From JANLSO01 sp031362405 (GTDB lineage: Bacteria; Actinomycetota; Thermoleophilia; Miltoncostaeales; Miltoncostaeaceae), in NCBI GenBank assembly GCA_031362405.1, contig JANLSO010000049.1, positions 1-22,384 on the forward strand: a stretch of 22,384 nt of DNA, written 5' to 3'. This document shows, one piece after another, positions 1 through 7,983 of the stretch (positions are counted from its first letter, which is position 1; each line of letters starts with the position of its first letter). The position numbers were made by a program, and so were the translations under genes. Below the pieces are notes generated by a model. It made no database searches. It saw only the letters and a list, made by a program, of their open reading frames with translations, and was not told where the DNA came from.

Positions 1-48
1 GAGGCCGGTGGCGATCAGGGCGCGGCGAATACGGGGGCGACGTGTCAT
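1..48 (-). CDS. 5' end of an unidentified gene, cut by the window edge
   Basis: The minus strand opens with an ATG at 46-48 followed by 16 open codons (MTRRPRIRRALIATGL) running to the window edge. The arginine-rich start turning hydrophobic looks like the beginning of a signal peptide or membrane anchor, as in the next gene upstream. It has the same orientation as that gene and lies about 100 bp beyond its stop. There is no clear Shine-Dalgarno site. A TATCTT hexamer (complement of 58-63) sits 9 nt before the ATG and could be a -10 box, but no matching -35 is visible. Function cannot be judged from 16 residues. Confidence 0.4.
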   Translation of the reverse strand, partial: MTRRPRIRRALIATGL

Positions 49-150
49 AAGAGCTAGAAGATAGCTCCGAGAGCGCCGAATCGCCTCATTCACGGGCACC
101 CCGAACGACCAGTCTCGCGCCGGTCGAACGACTAGAACGACGAGAAGTAC

Positions 151-1416
151 TCAGCTCAGGGGCTCGGGATCCCCTCCACGGACGATGCTCATCCGCATCG
201 CATCGTGGTATAGAACCCCTGGCTCGGCGATCGCCGGATCCCGGTAGTAGCCCTGCTTGAGGTAGTTGCCGATGCCCGGGTAAAGGGTGCGGATGCGTGT
301 CGCGGGAACCACCTCGACCCCGTCGACGAACATCTGGACGAGACCCTTTGCGTCGTCGCCACTCCAGATGACGTGCAGCCGGATGTCGCGCCACTGGCCG
401 CGCTTCAGCGGGCCTGAGTACGGCACCTCGGTCGACAGCTGCTCACCGGGCCCATCGTGGCGATTCACCTGCAGCTCGAGACGTCCGTCCTGGACGTAGA
501 TCCCGACGGGCGGAGAGCCCTCGGCGTCGGCGTGCCACTGGGTGATGACCTGCCATCCCTCACCGACAGGAAAATCGGGGGCGAACATGGTGCTCCATGC
601 GTACCAGCGCTCGTCGCCCTCCTGCTCGTTGGTGCGTCGGGTCAGCTCGGCGCGAGGGCCGGAGGAGCCGATCGGATCCTCCCCCTGGCGCACCTCGAAG
701 CGGGCGGCGAAGCGGCCGTCACGCACGGGCGCCGTCACCGCACGTGCGCGCTCGGGTGAGACCGCCTGAAGGAGATCCCACTGGCGCAGGTTGCCGGTCT
801 CGTAGTCGCCACCGAACGCGATGCGCCCCGGGATGCGATCGCCGCTGCCGGAGTTCGCGACGGTGCTCCAGCCCAACGCGACGATGCGTTTCTGCGTGAC
901 GACCGTCAGCAGGTGAGCGCCGTTACGGACGGTGCGGGTGTCCCAGTTGGTGCGGCCCGCGACCACGGGCGGGCTGGCGTCGGTGTCTCCGTCGACATGC
1001 AGCCGGCCCGCGACATCGGTCGACGCCTCGACGGCGACGGTCCCACTTCGACCCACCACGCGCAGGGGGGCCGCCACCGCCGCGCCGGCAGCGCTGCTCG
1101 ATTCGGCAACCGTCAAGCGCACCACGTCGGGCGCCGCCTGGTCGGCGGGAAGCAAACTGCCGCGCGCCGTCACCGACGTACCGATGCGCACACGCTCCGT
1201 GGCGCCGACGAGCTGCCAGGCGCGACCGTCAGAGTCGACGACGACCTGCATCCCCGCTTTCCAACCCGGCGCGGCGATGCCCGTGACCTCGGCGGAAACA
1301 ACCTCGCTGCGGGCCGGTGGGGTGGATTCGTCCGAGCGCAGAAGGATCGCGGCCGAACCGCCCGCGATCACCGCCACGACCGCCCCCGCCGCAACGACGG
1401 CGCGCCGCTTCGCCAC
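151..1416 (-). CDS. secreted or membrane-anchored heparin-lyase-I-like polysaccharide lyase
   Basis: Protein of 421 residues with a GTG start, 4 nt after the preceding stop. Residues 1-26 form a basic N-terminus plus one hydrophobic segment (signal anchor or uncleaved signal peptide). Residues about 30-195 are an unassigned beta-rich region with a NWDT...NGAHLLTV stretch resembling an Ig-like fold. Residues about 200-415 match the polysaccharide lyase family of the heparin lyase I type (PF14099-like jelly roll), with the characteristic RAEL, EGDERWYAW, GWQVITQWH and YPGIGNYLKQGYYR blocks. Family members cleave uronic-acid polysaccharides by beta-elimination; the QWH histidine is a likely functional residue. 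A paralogue with the same C-terminal domain lies at 19912-21417. The role is inferred to be trimming or remodelling the exported polysaccharide. The substrate is unknown, and a purely carbohydrate-binding role is possible. Confidence 0.8.
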   Translation of the reverse strand: MAKRRAVVAAGAVVAVIAGGSAAILLRSDESTPPARSEVVSAEVTGIAAPGWKAGMQVVVDSDGRAWQLVGATERVRIGTSVTARGSLLPADQAAPDVVRLTVAESSSAAGAAVAAPLRVVGRSGTVAVEASTDVAGRLHVDGDTDASPPVVAGRTNWDTRTVRNGAHLLTVVTQKRIVALGWSTVANSGSGDRIPGRIAFGGDYETGNLRQWDLLQAVSPERARAVTAPVRDGRFAARFEVRQGEDPIGSSGPRAELTRRTNEQEGDERWYAWSTMFAPDFPVGEGWQVITQWHADAEGSPPVGIYVQDGRLELQVNRHDGPGEQLSTEVPYSGPLKRGQWRDIRLHVIWSGDDAKGLVQMFVDGVEVVPATRIRTLYPGIGNYLKQGYYRDPAIAEPGVLYHDAMRMSIVRGGDPEPLS

Positions 1417-1420
1417 TAGA

Positions 1421-2155
1421 TCAGTTGAGCCCGAGGATGAAGAGGGCGATCAATAGACACGATGCCGCGACGGCGGTGAGCTCCATCCGATGGGTCGCGA
1501 CGGCCACAAGCCCTCCACTGTGGGAAAGGCGCGGGTCACGCCGCGCGATCATCGAGGGGAGGACGGCCAGCCCGCCGCACACCAGGGCCGCGAGCACGAG
1601 CAGCAACGGGATCGTGCGGCCCACGCCGGCGGACGCCGAAGGCGATGACGCCGAGGAGGACGCCGAGGCCGGAAGCTCGATGCGCACGTTGCCGACCCGC
1701 GTGCTCGCCTTCGTGAGCGTTTCGGAGAACGCCGACAGCGTGCTCAGCTCTTTCTGACGCTTCTCGGCGGCCTGACGACGCTTTTCTTCGGCGATCCGGC
1801 GGCGACGCTCTTCCGCCTTGCGGCGCCGCTCGGCGGCGCGGGCGCGAGCGGCCTCGGCCTTCTTCGCCTTGATCTCGGCGGGCGTCGGGCCGGCCGGAGT
1901 GACGGGCGTGGCCGGAGTCGCGGGAGAAGCGGGAGTCGCCGGCGCGCTCGGGGCGGGCGTGGACGGCCGCGGGGCGGGTGTCGGCGTCGGAGTGGGAGCC
2001 GGAGCCTGCGGAACGGGATCGGGAGCCTGCGGGATCGGGTCGGGGCCGCCCGGGACGCCCTGTCCGAGGGCGAGCGGGCAGACCGCGAGAGCCAATACGA
2101 CGGCCATCAGCCAGGTGGCCGCGCGGGGGCGACGAATAATCGAACGAGAACCCAA
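1421..2155 (-). CDS. proline-rich, coiled-coil membrane protein of unknown function
   Basis: I do not recognise a family. The chosen TTG start (2153-2155) lies 5 nt after the sugar-transferase stop and gives a textbook signal peptide (SRSIIRRPRAATW, then a hydrophobic stretch ending CPLALGQG). A GGAAGTGGAG purine run lies 13 nt upstream. An in-frame start at 2227 would overlap the previous gene by 67 bp, and an ATG at 2105-2107 would lose the basic region. After the signal come about 60 residues rich in Pro, Ala and Thr with PQAPDP-type repeats, a highly charged Ala/Arg/Lys/Glu stretch of about 45 residues likely to form a helix or coiled coil, a Ser/Ala-rich spacer, and two hydrophobic segments (TIPLLLVLAALVCGGLAVL and TAVAASCLLIALFILGL) at the C-terminus. 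It appears co-transcribed with the sugar transferase and lyase. A scaffold or wall-spanning tether for polysaccharide assembly is a guess. Confidence 0.7.
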   Translation of the reverse strand: MGSRSIIRRPRAATWLMAVVLALAVCPLALGQGVPGGPDPIPQAPDPVPQAPAPTPTPTPAPRPSTPAPSAPATPASPATPATPVTPAGPTPAEIKAKKAEAARARAAERRRKAEERRRRIAEEKRRQAAEKRQKELSTLSAFSETLTKASTRVGNVRIELPASASSSASSPSASAGVGRTIPLLLVLAALVCGGLAVLPSMIARRDPRLSHSGGLVAVATHRMELTAVAASCLLIALFILGLN

Positions 2156-2160
2156 AGGAA

Positions 2161-3636
2161 TCAGCTGGCTCCACTTCCAGAAAGGACACGGGGAATCGTC
2201 TGGAGCATCAGGCGCACATCCCACCACACCGACCAGCTCGTGACATACATGTAATCGAGACGGACCATTTCTTCAAAGGGTACGTCGTTTCGGCCCCGCA
2301 CCTGCCAAAGCCCGGTGATGCCGGGTTTGATGTCGAGGCGGCGGCGTCCCCAACCGTCGATCTGGACGGCCTCGTGGGTCACGAATGGCCGCGGGCCGAC
2401 GAGGCTCATCGAGCCGCCGACGACGTTCAGAAGCTGCGGCAGCTCGTCGAGGCTGGTCGAGCGCAGGAAACGGCCGGTCCGCGTGACCCGCGGGTCGTGC
2501 TTCATCTTGAACAGGGGGCCGGAGCCCTCCATCTCGTTGAGGTGGGCCATGTCCATGCGGCGCGATTCGGCGTCGGCGACCATCGTGCGGAACTTGAGGA
2601 TGCGGAAGGGGCGGCCGTTCGAGCCCAGGCGCTCCTGCCGAAAGAAGATCGGCCCGCGCGAATCGATGGCGACGGCCGCGGCGACGACGAGGAAGACCGG
2701 CGCGAGGATGATCAGTGATCCGCCGGCGACGGCGAGGTCGAGCGCCCGCTTCAGCGAGCGCGCTCCGCGCGACAGCTGCGCCGAGCGCAGGTCGACGAGC
2801 GGAATGCCGTTGATCTCCGAAAGGGTCGAGTGGGCGGGGGTGATCTCGTAGTAGCGCGGCACGATCGAGATCGGCAGGCGGCCGAACTCGGAGGTCCGGA
2901 TGGCCTCGAGCACCTCGTGGCTCGGGGACTGGCTGAACGCGAGCACCAGACGTGTCGCACCGGTGGCGGCAATCGCGGCGTTCAAGCCGCGCGACTCGGG
3001 CAGCACGGGGATGTCACGGATGGCGGCGCGCAGCGGCAGGGGCTCGTCGTCGACGAAGCCGACAACCTCAACCCCAGACCCACCGGTGCGAATGCGCTCG
3101 GCGAGAACCTGACCGGTGTTTCCCGCCCCGAGGATCAGCACCCGCTCGGGGTGGGTCGTGCGGACATGCCCGCGCACGACGACGCGAATCATCAGCGCCG
3201 AGACGAACGCGATCGGCAGCCAGACGACCATCGCCAGGACCTCCGGCCGGCCGAAACTCCCCGGCCGGATCAGCATTCCGATGAACAGCCAGATGAGCGT
3301 CATCGTGCCCAGAGCAGCGGCGACCGAGCGGGCCTCGTCGAGAGCAGAAACCATCAGGCTCTTGCTGCTGTAAAGCCCGAACATGGCGAACGAGATCGGC
3401 ACCGTACCCGCGAAGAGCAGCCCCGACCGCAGCGCGAAGCCACCGCTCGGGAACTGGATCAGGTGGCTCAAGAGAAGGAGCGTGCCGGCGAGCCCGACGA
3501 GCACGAGGAAATCGGCCGTCGCGAGGCTGCGCGCGGTTCGCCGCAGGGTGCGCTCGTAGTTATCCGACGACACGTGAACGAGTATCGGCTCGGACAACGC
3601 TCTCGTGACATCTCTGCGTGCGGCGGTACTGGTCAT
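2161..3636 (-). CDS. polyprenyl-phosphate sugar-1-phosphate transferase (exopolysaccharide initiation)
   Basis: Initiating phosphoglycosyltransferase of the WbaP/WcaJ/CpsE type: it transfers a sugar-1-phosphate from a nucleotide sugar to undecaprenyl phosphate in the membrane. From the ATG at 3634-3636 the protein has 491 residues. The N-terminal third carries about four membrane segments, followed by a CoA-binding-like Rossmann region (ERVLILGAGNTGQVLAERI). The C-terminal PF02397 domain starts with a fifth hydrophobic segment and shows FRILKFRTM, TSLDELPQ with the catalytic Asp-Glu pair at about residues 397-398, MSLVGPRPF and KPGITGLWQVRGR. Length and order are normal for the long form of the family. 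An in-frame ATG at 3712-3714 would add 26 residues of non-conserved sequence, so the later start is preferred. It heads the minus-strand operon and is divergent from the glycosyltransferase at 3795. The sugar donor cannot be read from the sequence. Confidence 0.93.
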   Translation of the reverse strand: MTSTAARRDVTRALSEPILVHVSSDNYERTLRRTARSLATADFLVLVGLAGTLLLLSHLIQFPSGGFALRSGLLFAGTVPISFAMFGLYSSKSLMVSALDEARSVAAALGTMTLIWLFIGMLIRPGSFGRPEVLAMVVWLPIAFVSALMIRVVVRGHVRTTHPERVLILGAGNTGQVLAERIRTGGSGVEVVGFVDDEPLPLRAAIRDIPVLPESRGLNAAIAATGATRLVLAFSQSPSHEVLEAIRTSEFGRLPISIVPRYYEITPAHSTLSEINGIPLVDLRSAQLSRGARSLKRALDLAVAGGSLIILAPVFLVVAAAVAIDSRGPIFFRQERLGSNGRPFRILKFRTMVADAESRRMDMAHLNEMEGSGPLFKMKHDPRVTRTGRFLRSTSLDELPQLLNVVGGSMSLVGPRPFVTHEAVQIDGWGRRRLDIKPGITGLWQVRGRNDVPFEEMVRLDYMYVTSWSVWWDVRLMLQTIPRVLSGSGAS

Positions 3637-3759
3637 TCCGGCATCCGTTCCGAAGGAGGGGCGGGTCTGCCGAGGTGCCCCGGCACTGCGAGGGTAACCC
3701 TGAACATGATCCACGCCAGCCCCCCGCCGGTCGGGTCTTTCGGTTTGTGCAGCCTGTAC

Positions 3760-3782
3760 GAACGTGGGATCGCCCCACGTTC
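3760..3782. promoter_or_regulatory. 9-bp inverted repeat between divergent operons
   Basis: GAACGTGGG (3760-3768) and CCCACGTTC (3774-3782) are perfect inverted arms around a 5-nt centre. The repeat lies 12 nt before the GTG of the plus-strand glycosyltransferase and upstream of the divergent sugar transferase. On the minus strand a TTGAAC (complement of 3779-3784) is followed after 17 nt by TCGTAC, so the repeat would sit between the -35 and a weak -10. It could be an operator for both operons or an RNA hairpin in the glycosyltransferase leader. No binding protein is implied by the sequence. Confidence 0.4.
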
Positions 3783-3794
3783 AAAGAAGTTACG

Positions 3795-4952
3795 GTGCCG
3801 GTCGTGACGGGATCTGACGACCGCATATCCGTATGCCTACTGGCCGACGAGCTACCGCTCGGTGGGGCCGAGAGCCTCCAGCTGACGGTGCTGTCGGGCC
3901 TTGACCGAACGCGGTTTCGGGCCGAGGCGATCTGCCTGCGCGAGCCGGGCCTGATGGCCTCTCGCTTCGAGAAGGCCGGAGTACCGGTCACCGTGCTCGG
4001 TCGCAGGGGTCGTCAGCACCTGACGACGGTTCCCGTGCTGGCTCGTGAGCTACGTCGCCGAGGCACCGACGTGCTGCTGATGACGCCGCACGACGCGACG
4101 ATGGCGCTCGGCCCTTTCGCGGGTCGGCTGGGTGCGCGAGCGAACATGCTGGGGCTGCATCAGATCGGCGGCAAGAAGATCGGCATCCCGAGCTTTCCGC
4201 ATCGCAGCGTCGAGCTGATGCGCCTCATCGACGTGCTCGTCCTTTTGACCGACGCCCAGCGCGCCTATCTGGTGGCCGAGGAAGGCTTCGGCCGACGCTG
4301 GTGGCGGCGCACCCGGGTTGCGGTGATCCCCAATGGCATCGAAATCCCGGAGGTCCCCGGCCCCGACGCACGCGCTGCCCGCCACGAGCTGGGTATCGCG
4401 GCAGACGCCCCCACGGTGGGCATCGTCGCCGCGCTGCGGGCCGAGAAAGACCACGAGACCCTGCTGCGGGCCATCGCCCGGCTCGCGCCCACGCGGCCCG
4501 ATCTGCGCCTGGTGATCGTCGGAAGTGGAGACCGCGAGGAGGCGCTGCGCGCGGAGACCGCGCGGCTGGGGCTCGCCGGGCACGTGGTGTTCACCGGTTT
4601 TCGCCCCGACGCCCCGCGGCTTCTGGCCGGGTTGGATGTCGTCGCGCTCGTCTCGGTGCAGGAGACCTTCCCGGTGTCGGTACTCGAGGCGATGGCCGCG
4701 TGCCGGCCCGTGGTGATGACACGCTGCGAAGGCGTCCCCGAGGTGGTCGTCGAGGGGACGACCGGCTACATGATCGATATCGGGGACGACGCCACACTGG
4801 CCGACCGGCTCGGCCGGTTGCTCGACGACCCGGCCCTTTCGGCCCAGATGGGTTCGGCCGGACGCGTCCGCGCAGCCGCCGAGTTCCCGATCAGCCGAAC
4901 GATCTCTCGTTACGAAGAGCTGTTTTCCCGGCTTCTGCGGCCCGATGCGTGA
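3795..4952 (+). CDS. GT4-family glycosyltransferase
   Basis: Retaining GT-B glycosyltransferase of 385 residues, adding a sugar from a nucleotide donor to the lipid-linked repeat unit on the cytoplasmic face. The N-terminal domain begins VCLLADELPLGGAESLQLTVLSGL with the glycine-rich acceptor-side loop. The C-terminal donor domain has VIPNGIEIPEVPG, GIVAALRAEKDHETLLRAI, LRLVIVGSG, VVFTGFRPD and the E-x7-E-type signature QETFPVSVLEAMA. The GTG at 3795 is the first start that removes non-conserved leader sequence; an AAAGAAG purine run is 5 nt away. GTG at 3804 is an alternative. The 3' end overlaps the convergent glycosyltransferase gene by 43 bp. The closest recognisable relatives by eye are the GT4 neighbours in this same window. 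Specificity is unknown. Confidence 0.9.
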   Translation: MPVVTGSDDRISVCLLADELPLGGAESLQLTVLSGLDRTRFRAEAICLREPGLMASRFEKAGVPVTVLGRRGRQHLTTVPVLARELRRRGTDVLLMTPHDATMALGPFAGRLGARANMLGLHQIGGKKIGIPSFPHRSVELMRLIDVLVLLTDAQRAYLVAEEGFGRRWWRRTRVAVIPNGIEIPEVPGPDARAARHELGIAADAPTVGIVAALRAEKDHETLLRAIARLAPTRPDLRLVIVGSGDREEALRAETARLGLAGHVVFTGFRPDAPRLLAGLDVVALVSVQETFPVSVLEAMAACRPVVMTRCEGVPEVVVEGTTGYMIDIGDDATLADRLGRLLDDPALSAQMGSAGRVRAAAEFPISRTISRYEELFSRLLRPDA

Positions 4953-6139
4953 GCCGTGTCGTGCCCCGCGCGCCGCAGCGAACGACGCCCGCCGCGACGC
5001 GGTCGAGCGGCGGCGACCAGCTCTTCGAGCACGCGCTCGGTCTCACGAACGGAGCGCTCGAGCGTGAACCGCTCTTCCAGGCGTCTGCGCGCGGCATCAC
5101 CCATCCGGCCGACCGCACCCGGCTCGGTCAGCAACCGCACGACACCCTCGGCCAGACCGCGGGGATCGCTCGGCGGAACGAGGTACCCGGTGACGCCGTC
5201 CTCAACGAGCTCGGGAAGGCCCCCGACGCACGTGCAGACCGACGGCACCGCGGCGCCCATCGCCTCGAGGATCGCGAACGGGAAGCACTCGACCGTGTAC
5301 GAGCTGAGGACCACCGCGTCAACGATGCGAAGGATCTCATCGACGTCGCTGCGCATCCCCGCGAAGATGACGCGATCGCCGAGACCCAGGTCGTGCGCGA
5401 GATCCTCCAGTTCGGGTCGAAGCGGGCCATCACCCACGACCAAGAGCCGTGTGTCGGGGACTTCCCGCACGATCTGCGCACCCGCCCGCAGGAAGGTCGC
5501 GTGATCTTTCTCCTCACGCAGCACCGCGAGGATGCCAACAACCCGATCGTGATCGTCGATGCCCAGCTCACGCGCCACCACGCCGCCACGGCCGCCGCGC
5601 CGATCGGGCGTGAACTCGGCGGGGTCGACGCCGTTGCGGATCACGCGGATCTTGTCTCCGGCGATGCCGAGATCGTTCACCAGGTAGGGCACCTGGCCGA
5701 ACGCGACGCCGAAGTAGGCGGTCGTCAACCGGTCGAGCCGCGCGTCGACCATTCGTTGGCGCCGGCGGCGCTCGACGTCACCGCAGTTGTGCTTCCAGAC
5801 CACCGAGATCGGCACCCGGGCGATCCGGGCGGCGATCCGGCCGAGGGTCTCGGCGTTGAAGCCGCGGGTGATCACCACGTCAGGACGAAAGCGACGCATC
5901 TCGGCCACGAGTTCGCGCAGCGCCTTGTGCGACTCGCGGCCCCCCCGGTCGAGGGTTACGGCATCGACGCCCGATTCACGCGCCGCCGCAAACAGTGCAC
6001 CGGCCTCGTTGATGCACACGACGCGGGCAACGAATCGCCCGTGATCGAGCGCCGGGAGCACCCGCGCCAGGTGGCGTTCGGCCCCTCCTACCGTGAGGCT
6101 CGGCACCACGAAAAGCAGCCGAATAGGTTCCCCGGTCAT
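4910..6139 (-). CDS. GT4-family glycosyltransferase
   Basis: GT-B fold glycosyltransferase of 409 residues from the ATG at 6137-6139. The N-terminus reads IRLLFVVPSLTVGGAERHLARVLPAL, the usual GT4 glycine-rich loop. The donor half carries VIRNGVDPAEFTP, VVGILAVLREEKDHATFLRAG, RLLVVGDGPLRPELE, VIFAGMRSDVDEIL and the signature VECFPFAILEAMGA. After the last conserved helix there is a basic tail of about 35 residues (ARPRRGGRRSLRRAG and on), part of which is the overlap with the convergent gene ending at 4952; the tail may be incidental read-through of that overlap. An in-frame GTG at 6158-6160 would add 7 residues. Only 23 bp separate this start from the divergent flippase start. It is expected to add one sugar of the repeat unit; donor and linkage are unknown. 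Confidence 0.9.
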   Translation of the reverse strand: MTGEPIRLLFVVPSLTVGGAERHLARVLPALDHGRFVARVVCINEAGALFAAARESGVDAVTLDRGGRESHKALRELVAEMRRFRPDVVITRGFNAETLGRIAARIARVPISVVWKHNCGDVERRRRQRMVDARLDRLTTAYFGVAFGQVPYLVNDLGIAGDKIRVIRNGVDPAEFTPDRRGGRGGVVARELGIDDHDRVVGILAVLREEKDHATFLRAGAQIVREVPDTRLLVVGDGPLRPELEDLAHDLGLGDRVIFAGMRSDVDEILRIVDAVVLSSYTVECFPFAILEAMGAAVPSVCTCVGGLPELVEDGVTGYLVPPSDPRGLAEGVVRLLTEPGAVGRMGDAARRRLEERFTLERSVRETERVLEELVAAARPRRGGRRSLRRAGHDTAHASGRRSRENSSS

Positions 6140-6162
6140 TGCGGGGCGGGACGGTACCACAG

Positions 6163-7683
6163 GTGACCGAGACCACCCGCGAAAAGGCCGGGCGCAACCT
6201 CTTCTGGTCGACCAGCGGCTGGTACGCCACGTTCATCTTGGCGTTCCTGTTCAGCCTGATCACCGCGCGGCTGCTCGACCCCGGCGTGTTTGGCCTGGTC
6301 ACCTTGATTCTCGGCATTGTGGTTACCGCACAGCTGTTCGCTGACGGGGGCACCCGCGCCGCCCTCGTCCACCGCAAGGACCCCATCGACGATGCGGTCT
6401 CGACGATGATGATCGTGGTCCCGCTGTTCGGGTTCCTCGGCTCGGTGGCGATCTTCCTCGCGTCGCCGCTGATCGCCAACCTCTACGACGAACCCGCGCT
6501 CACGAACCTGGGCCGGGTGCTGTGCTGGTACCTGTTCATCTTCTCGTTGAGCATCGTCCCCGACGCACTCCTGCAGCGTCGCATGGACCTCAAATACCGG
6601 CGGGCGGTCGTGGACCCTCTCTCGGTGGTCCTCTACGGCACGACGGTGATCGTGCTGGCGGCCGTGTTCGGGCTGCGCGAATGGGCGCTGGTGATCGGTC
6701 AGTTCTCGCAGGTCCTGACGATCACGATCGGATGTCTCTACCTGGCGCGGCCCCGCTTTCGCGCCGGCACCGCCAGTTGGGGCACCTACCGCAGCGTGGC
6801 CCGCTACGGGCGCGGCATCCTCGCCGCCAACGCCATCGAGACCATCAATACGCAGGCCGAGAACGTCGTCCTCGGCTACTTCCTCGGCAAGGCGCCTGTC
6901 GGCCTGTTCGGCATGGCTCTGCGTGTCGGCAAGATTCCCCTCACCGGAATCACCCAGATCGCAGGCTCGGTGGTTTTCCCCGCGCTCGCGCGTATGCAAG
7001 ACGATCTGCCTCGCTTTCGAAGGACGGCATTCGAGGCGCTGCAGCTCATCTCACTCGTGATGGTGCCGATGTGCGTGATTCTGATGGCGCTCGGCGAGCC
7101 ACTCATCGTCACCGGCTTCGGAGAGGACTGGCGGCAGGCGGGCGAGATTCTCCAGCTCCTCGGAGTCTGGGCGCTGTGCCTGTCGCTCGCCGAGAACGCC
7201 CGCGAGGTCTTCAAGGCGATCGGACGCCCCCTGTTCGTCGCGCGAAACGCCATCTTCGAGGCGGGAGCGCTCGTCATTTATCTGGTCATCCTCTGGGTGA
7301 CCGACAACTTCACGCTGCTGAACATCGCCGCGGGTCGCATCGTGGCCGGAGTCGCGCTGCTGATCGCCGCGGCGATCGGGGTGCGGACCGTCATCGACAT
7401 GGGCCTGGGACGTCAGTGGACCGCCATCCAACCGGCGATCGCCGGGGGTGCCGTACAGCTCGCGGTCATGGGGGCCATCGTTCTATCGCTGCCGTCGGGG
7501 ATCGAGACCTGGACGCACATCGGCAGCCTCAACCTCGGCCCGGTGATCCCGCTGCTCGGCCTCGGTGCCGTCAGCGCCGTTGGCCTCGTCGTCTACGCAG
7601 CGACCGTTCGTCTGGTCGATAAGACCGCCCTCGCGGCCGTCGCCAGCAACCTGAAGATCGCGCTTCGGGGTAGGTCACGCTAG
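6163..7683 (+). CDS. Wzx-type oligosaccharide flippase (MOP superfamily)
   Basis: Polytopic membrane protein of about 506 residues that should move the undecaprenyl-linked repeat unit across the membrane. The N-terminus REKAGRNLFWSTSGWYATFILAFLFSLITARLLDPGVFGLVTL is typical of polysaccharide-biosynthesis flippases (PF13440/PF01943): an amphipathic start, first helix, then ARLLDP-x-x-FG. Some 12-14 hydrophobic segments run to the C-terminus, which ends in a short basic tail (KIALRGRSR). The GTG at 6163-6165 gives the family-like start VTETTREKAG; a TTG at 6139 in frame would overlap the divergent gene's start codon. No good Shine-Dalgarno site is visible. It is the only flippase in the window, and its pairing with the polymerase at 8400-9953 makes this a Wzx/Wzy-dependent locus rather than an ABC-transporter one. 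Confidence 0.9.
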   Translation: MTETTREKAGRNLFWSTSGWYATFILAFLFSLITARLLDPGVFGLVTLILGIVVTAQLFADGGTRAALVHRKDPIDDAVSTMMIVVPLFGFLGSVAIFLASPLIANLYDEPALTNLGRVLCWYLFIFSLSIVPDALLQRRMDLKYRRAVVDPLSVVLYGTTVIVLAAVFGLREWALVIGQFSQVLTITIGCLYLARPRFRAGTASWGTYRSVARYGRGILAANAIETINTQAENVVLGYFLGKAPVGLFGMALRVGKIPLTGITQIAGSVVFPALARMQDDLPRFRRTAFEALQLISLVMVPMCVILMALGEPLIVTGFGEDWRQAGEILQLLGVWALCLSLAENAREVFKAIGRPLFVARNAIFEAGALVIYLVILWVTDNFTLLNIAAGRIVAGVALLIAAAIGVRTVIDMGLGRQWTAIQPAIAGGAVQLAVMGAIVLSLPSGIETWTHIGSLNLGPVIPLLGLGAVSAVGLVVYAATVRLVDKTALAAVASNLKIALRGRSR

Positions 7684-7721
7684 AGAGATCGTCGAGCGCC
7701 GCTGCGTGTGTGAAGCACATT

Positions 7722-7736
7722 TGCGACGGTGTCGCA
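7722..7736. promoter_or_regulatory. candidate autoregulatory operator of the toxin-antitoxin pair
   Basis: TGCGAC and GTCGCA form perfect 6-bp arms around GGT, ending one base before the antitoxin ATG at 7738. A second small repeat, TGTG TGAAG CACA... (7709-7719), lies just upstream with a 3-nt centre. VapB/Phd-type antitoxins normally bind short palindromes at their own promoter, so position and symmetry fit; I could not identify convincing -35/-10 boxes. Confidence 0.4.
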
Positions 7737-7737
7737 C

Positions 7738-7983
7738 ATGACGACTATTCCACTCAGAGAGCTCAGAAACAACGCAAGCCAGGTTGTCCGACGCGTCGAG
7801 GCCGGGGAGCGTCTTACCGTTACGGTCGACGGCCGGCCCGCAGCAGATCTTGTCCCCCACACAGGGCGGCGGCGCTTCGCGAGCCGCGACGAGTTGATGC
7901 ACTTCTTCGGGTCGCGTACGCCCACACCAACGCTTCGCGATGACGTTCGCCGTTTGGTGCCCGACACCACTGACGATGTCTGA
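7738..7983 (+). CDS. Phd/YefM-type antitoxin (VapB role)
   Basis: Small protein of 81 residues. The first 40 residues, MTTIPLRELRNNASQVVRRV and then EAGERLTVTVDGRPAADLVP, are the standard Phd/YefM DNA-binding fold (PF02604 type). The C-terminal half (RDELMHFFGSR... DDVRRLVPDTTDDV) would be the toxin-binding segment. ATG 7738 is chosen over a GTG 9 nt earlier because it starts exactly at the conserved MTTIPLRELR. The stop codon overlaps the toxin start by 8 bp, the usual translational coupling for such pairs. It neutralises the adjacent PIN toxin and probably represses the shared promoter. It sits between the flippase and polymerase genes and has no evident role in polysaccharide synthesis. 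Confidence 0.9.
   Translation: MTTIPLRELRNNASQVVRRVEAGERLTVTVDGRPAADLVPHTGRRRFASRDELMHFFGSRTPTPTLRDDVRRLVPDTTDDV

Noticed and set aside
49..150. Gap between the first partial gene and the membrane-anchored lyase
   Set aside because: Scanned for tRNA, hairpin terminator and small genes; only a weak TATCTT hexamer noted with the partial gene.
1900..2070. Repetitive-looking tract, checked as a possible CRISPR or tandem repeat array
   Set aside because: The pattern comes from Pro/Thr/Ala codons of the proline-rich protein; unit length is irregular and there are no spacers.
3691..3701. AGGGTAACCCT near-palindrome upstream of the sugar transferase
   Set aside because: Only 5-bp arms around one base; too short to separate from chance in this composition.
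4301..6166. A 621-codon plus-strand open frame
   Set aside because: It covers parts of two glycosyltransferase genes in other frames and strands, has Arg/Pro/His-rich composition typical of a shadow in GC-rich DNA, and shows no motif.
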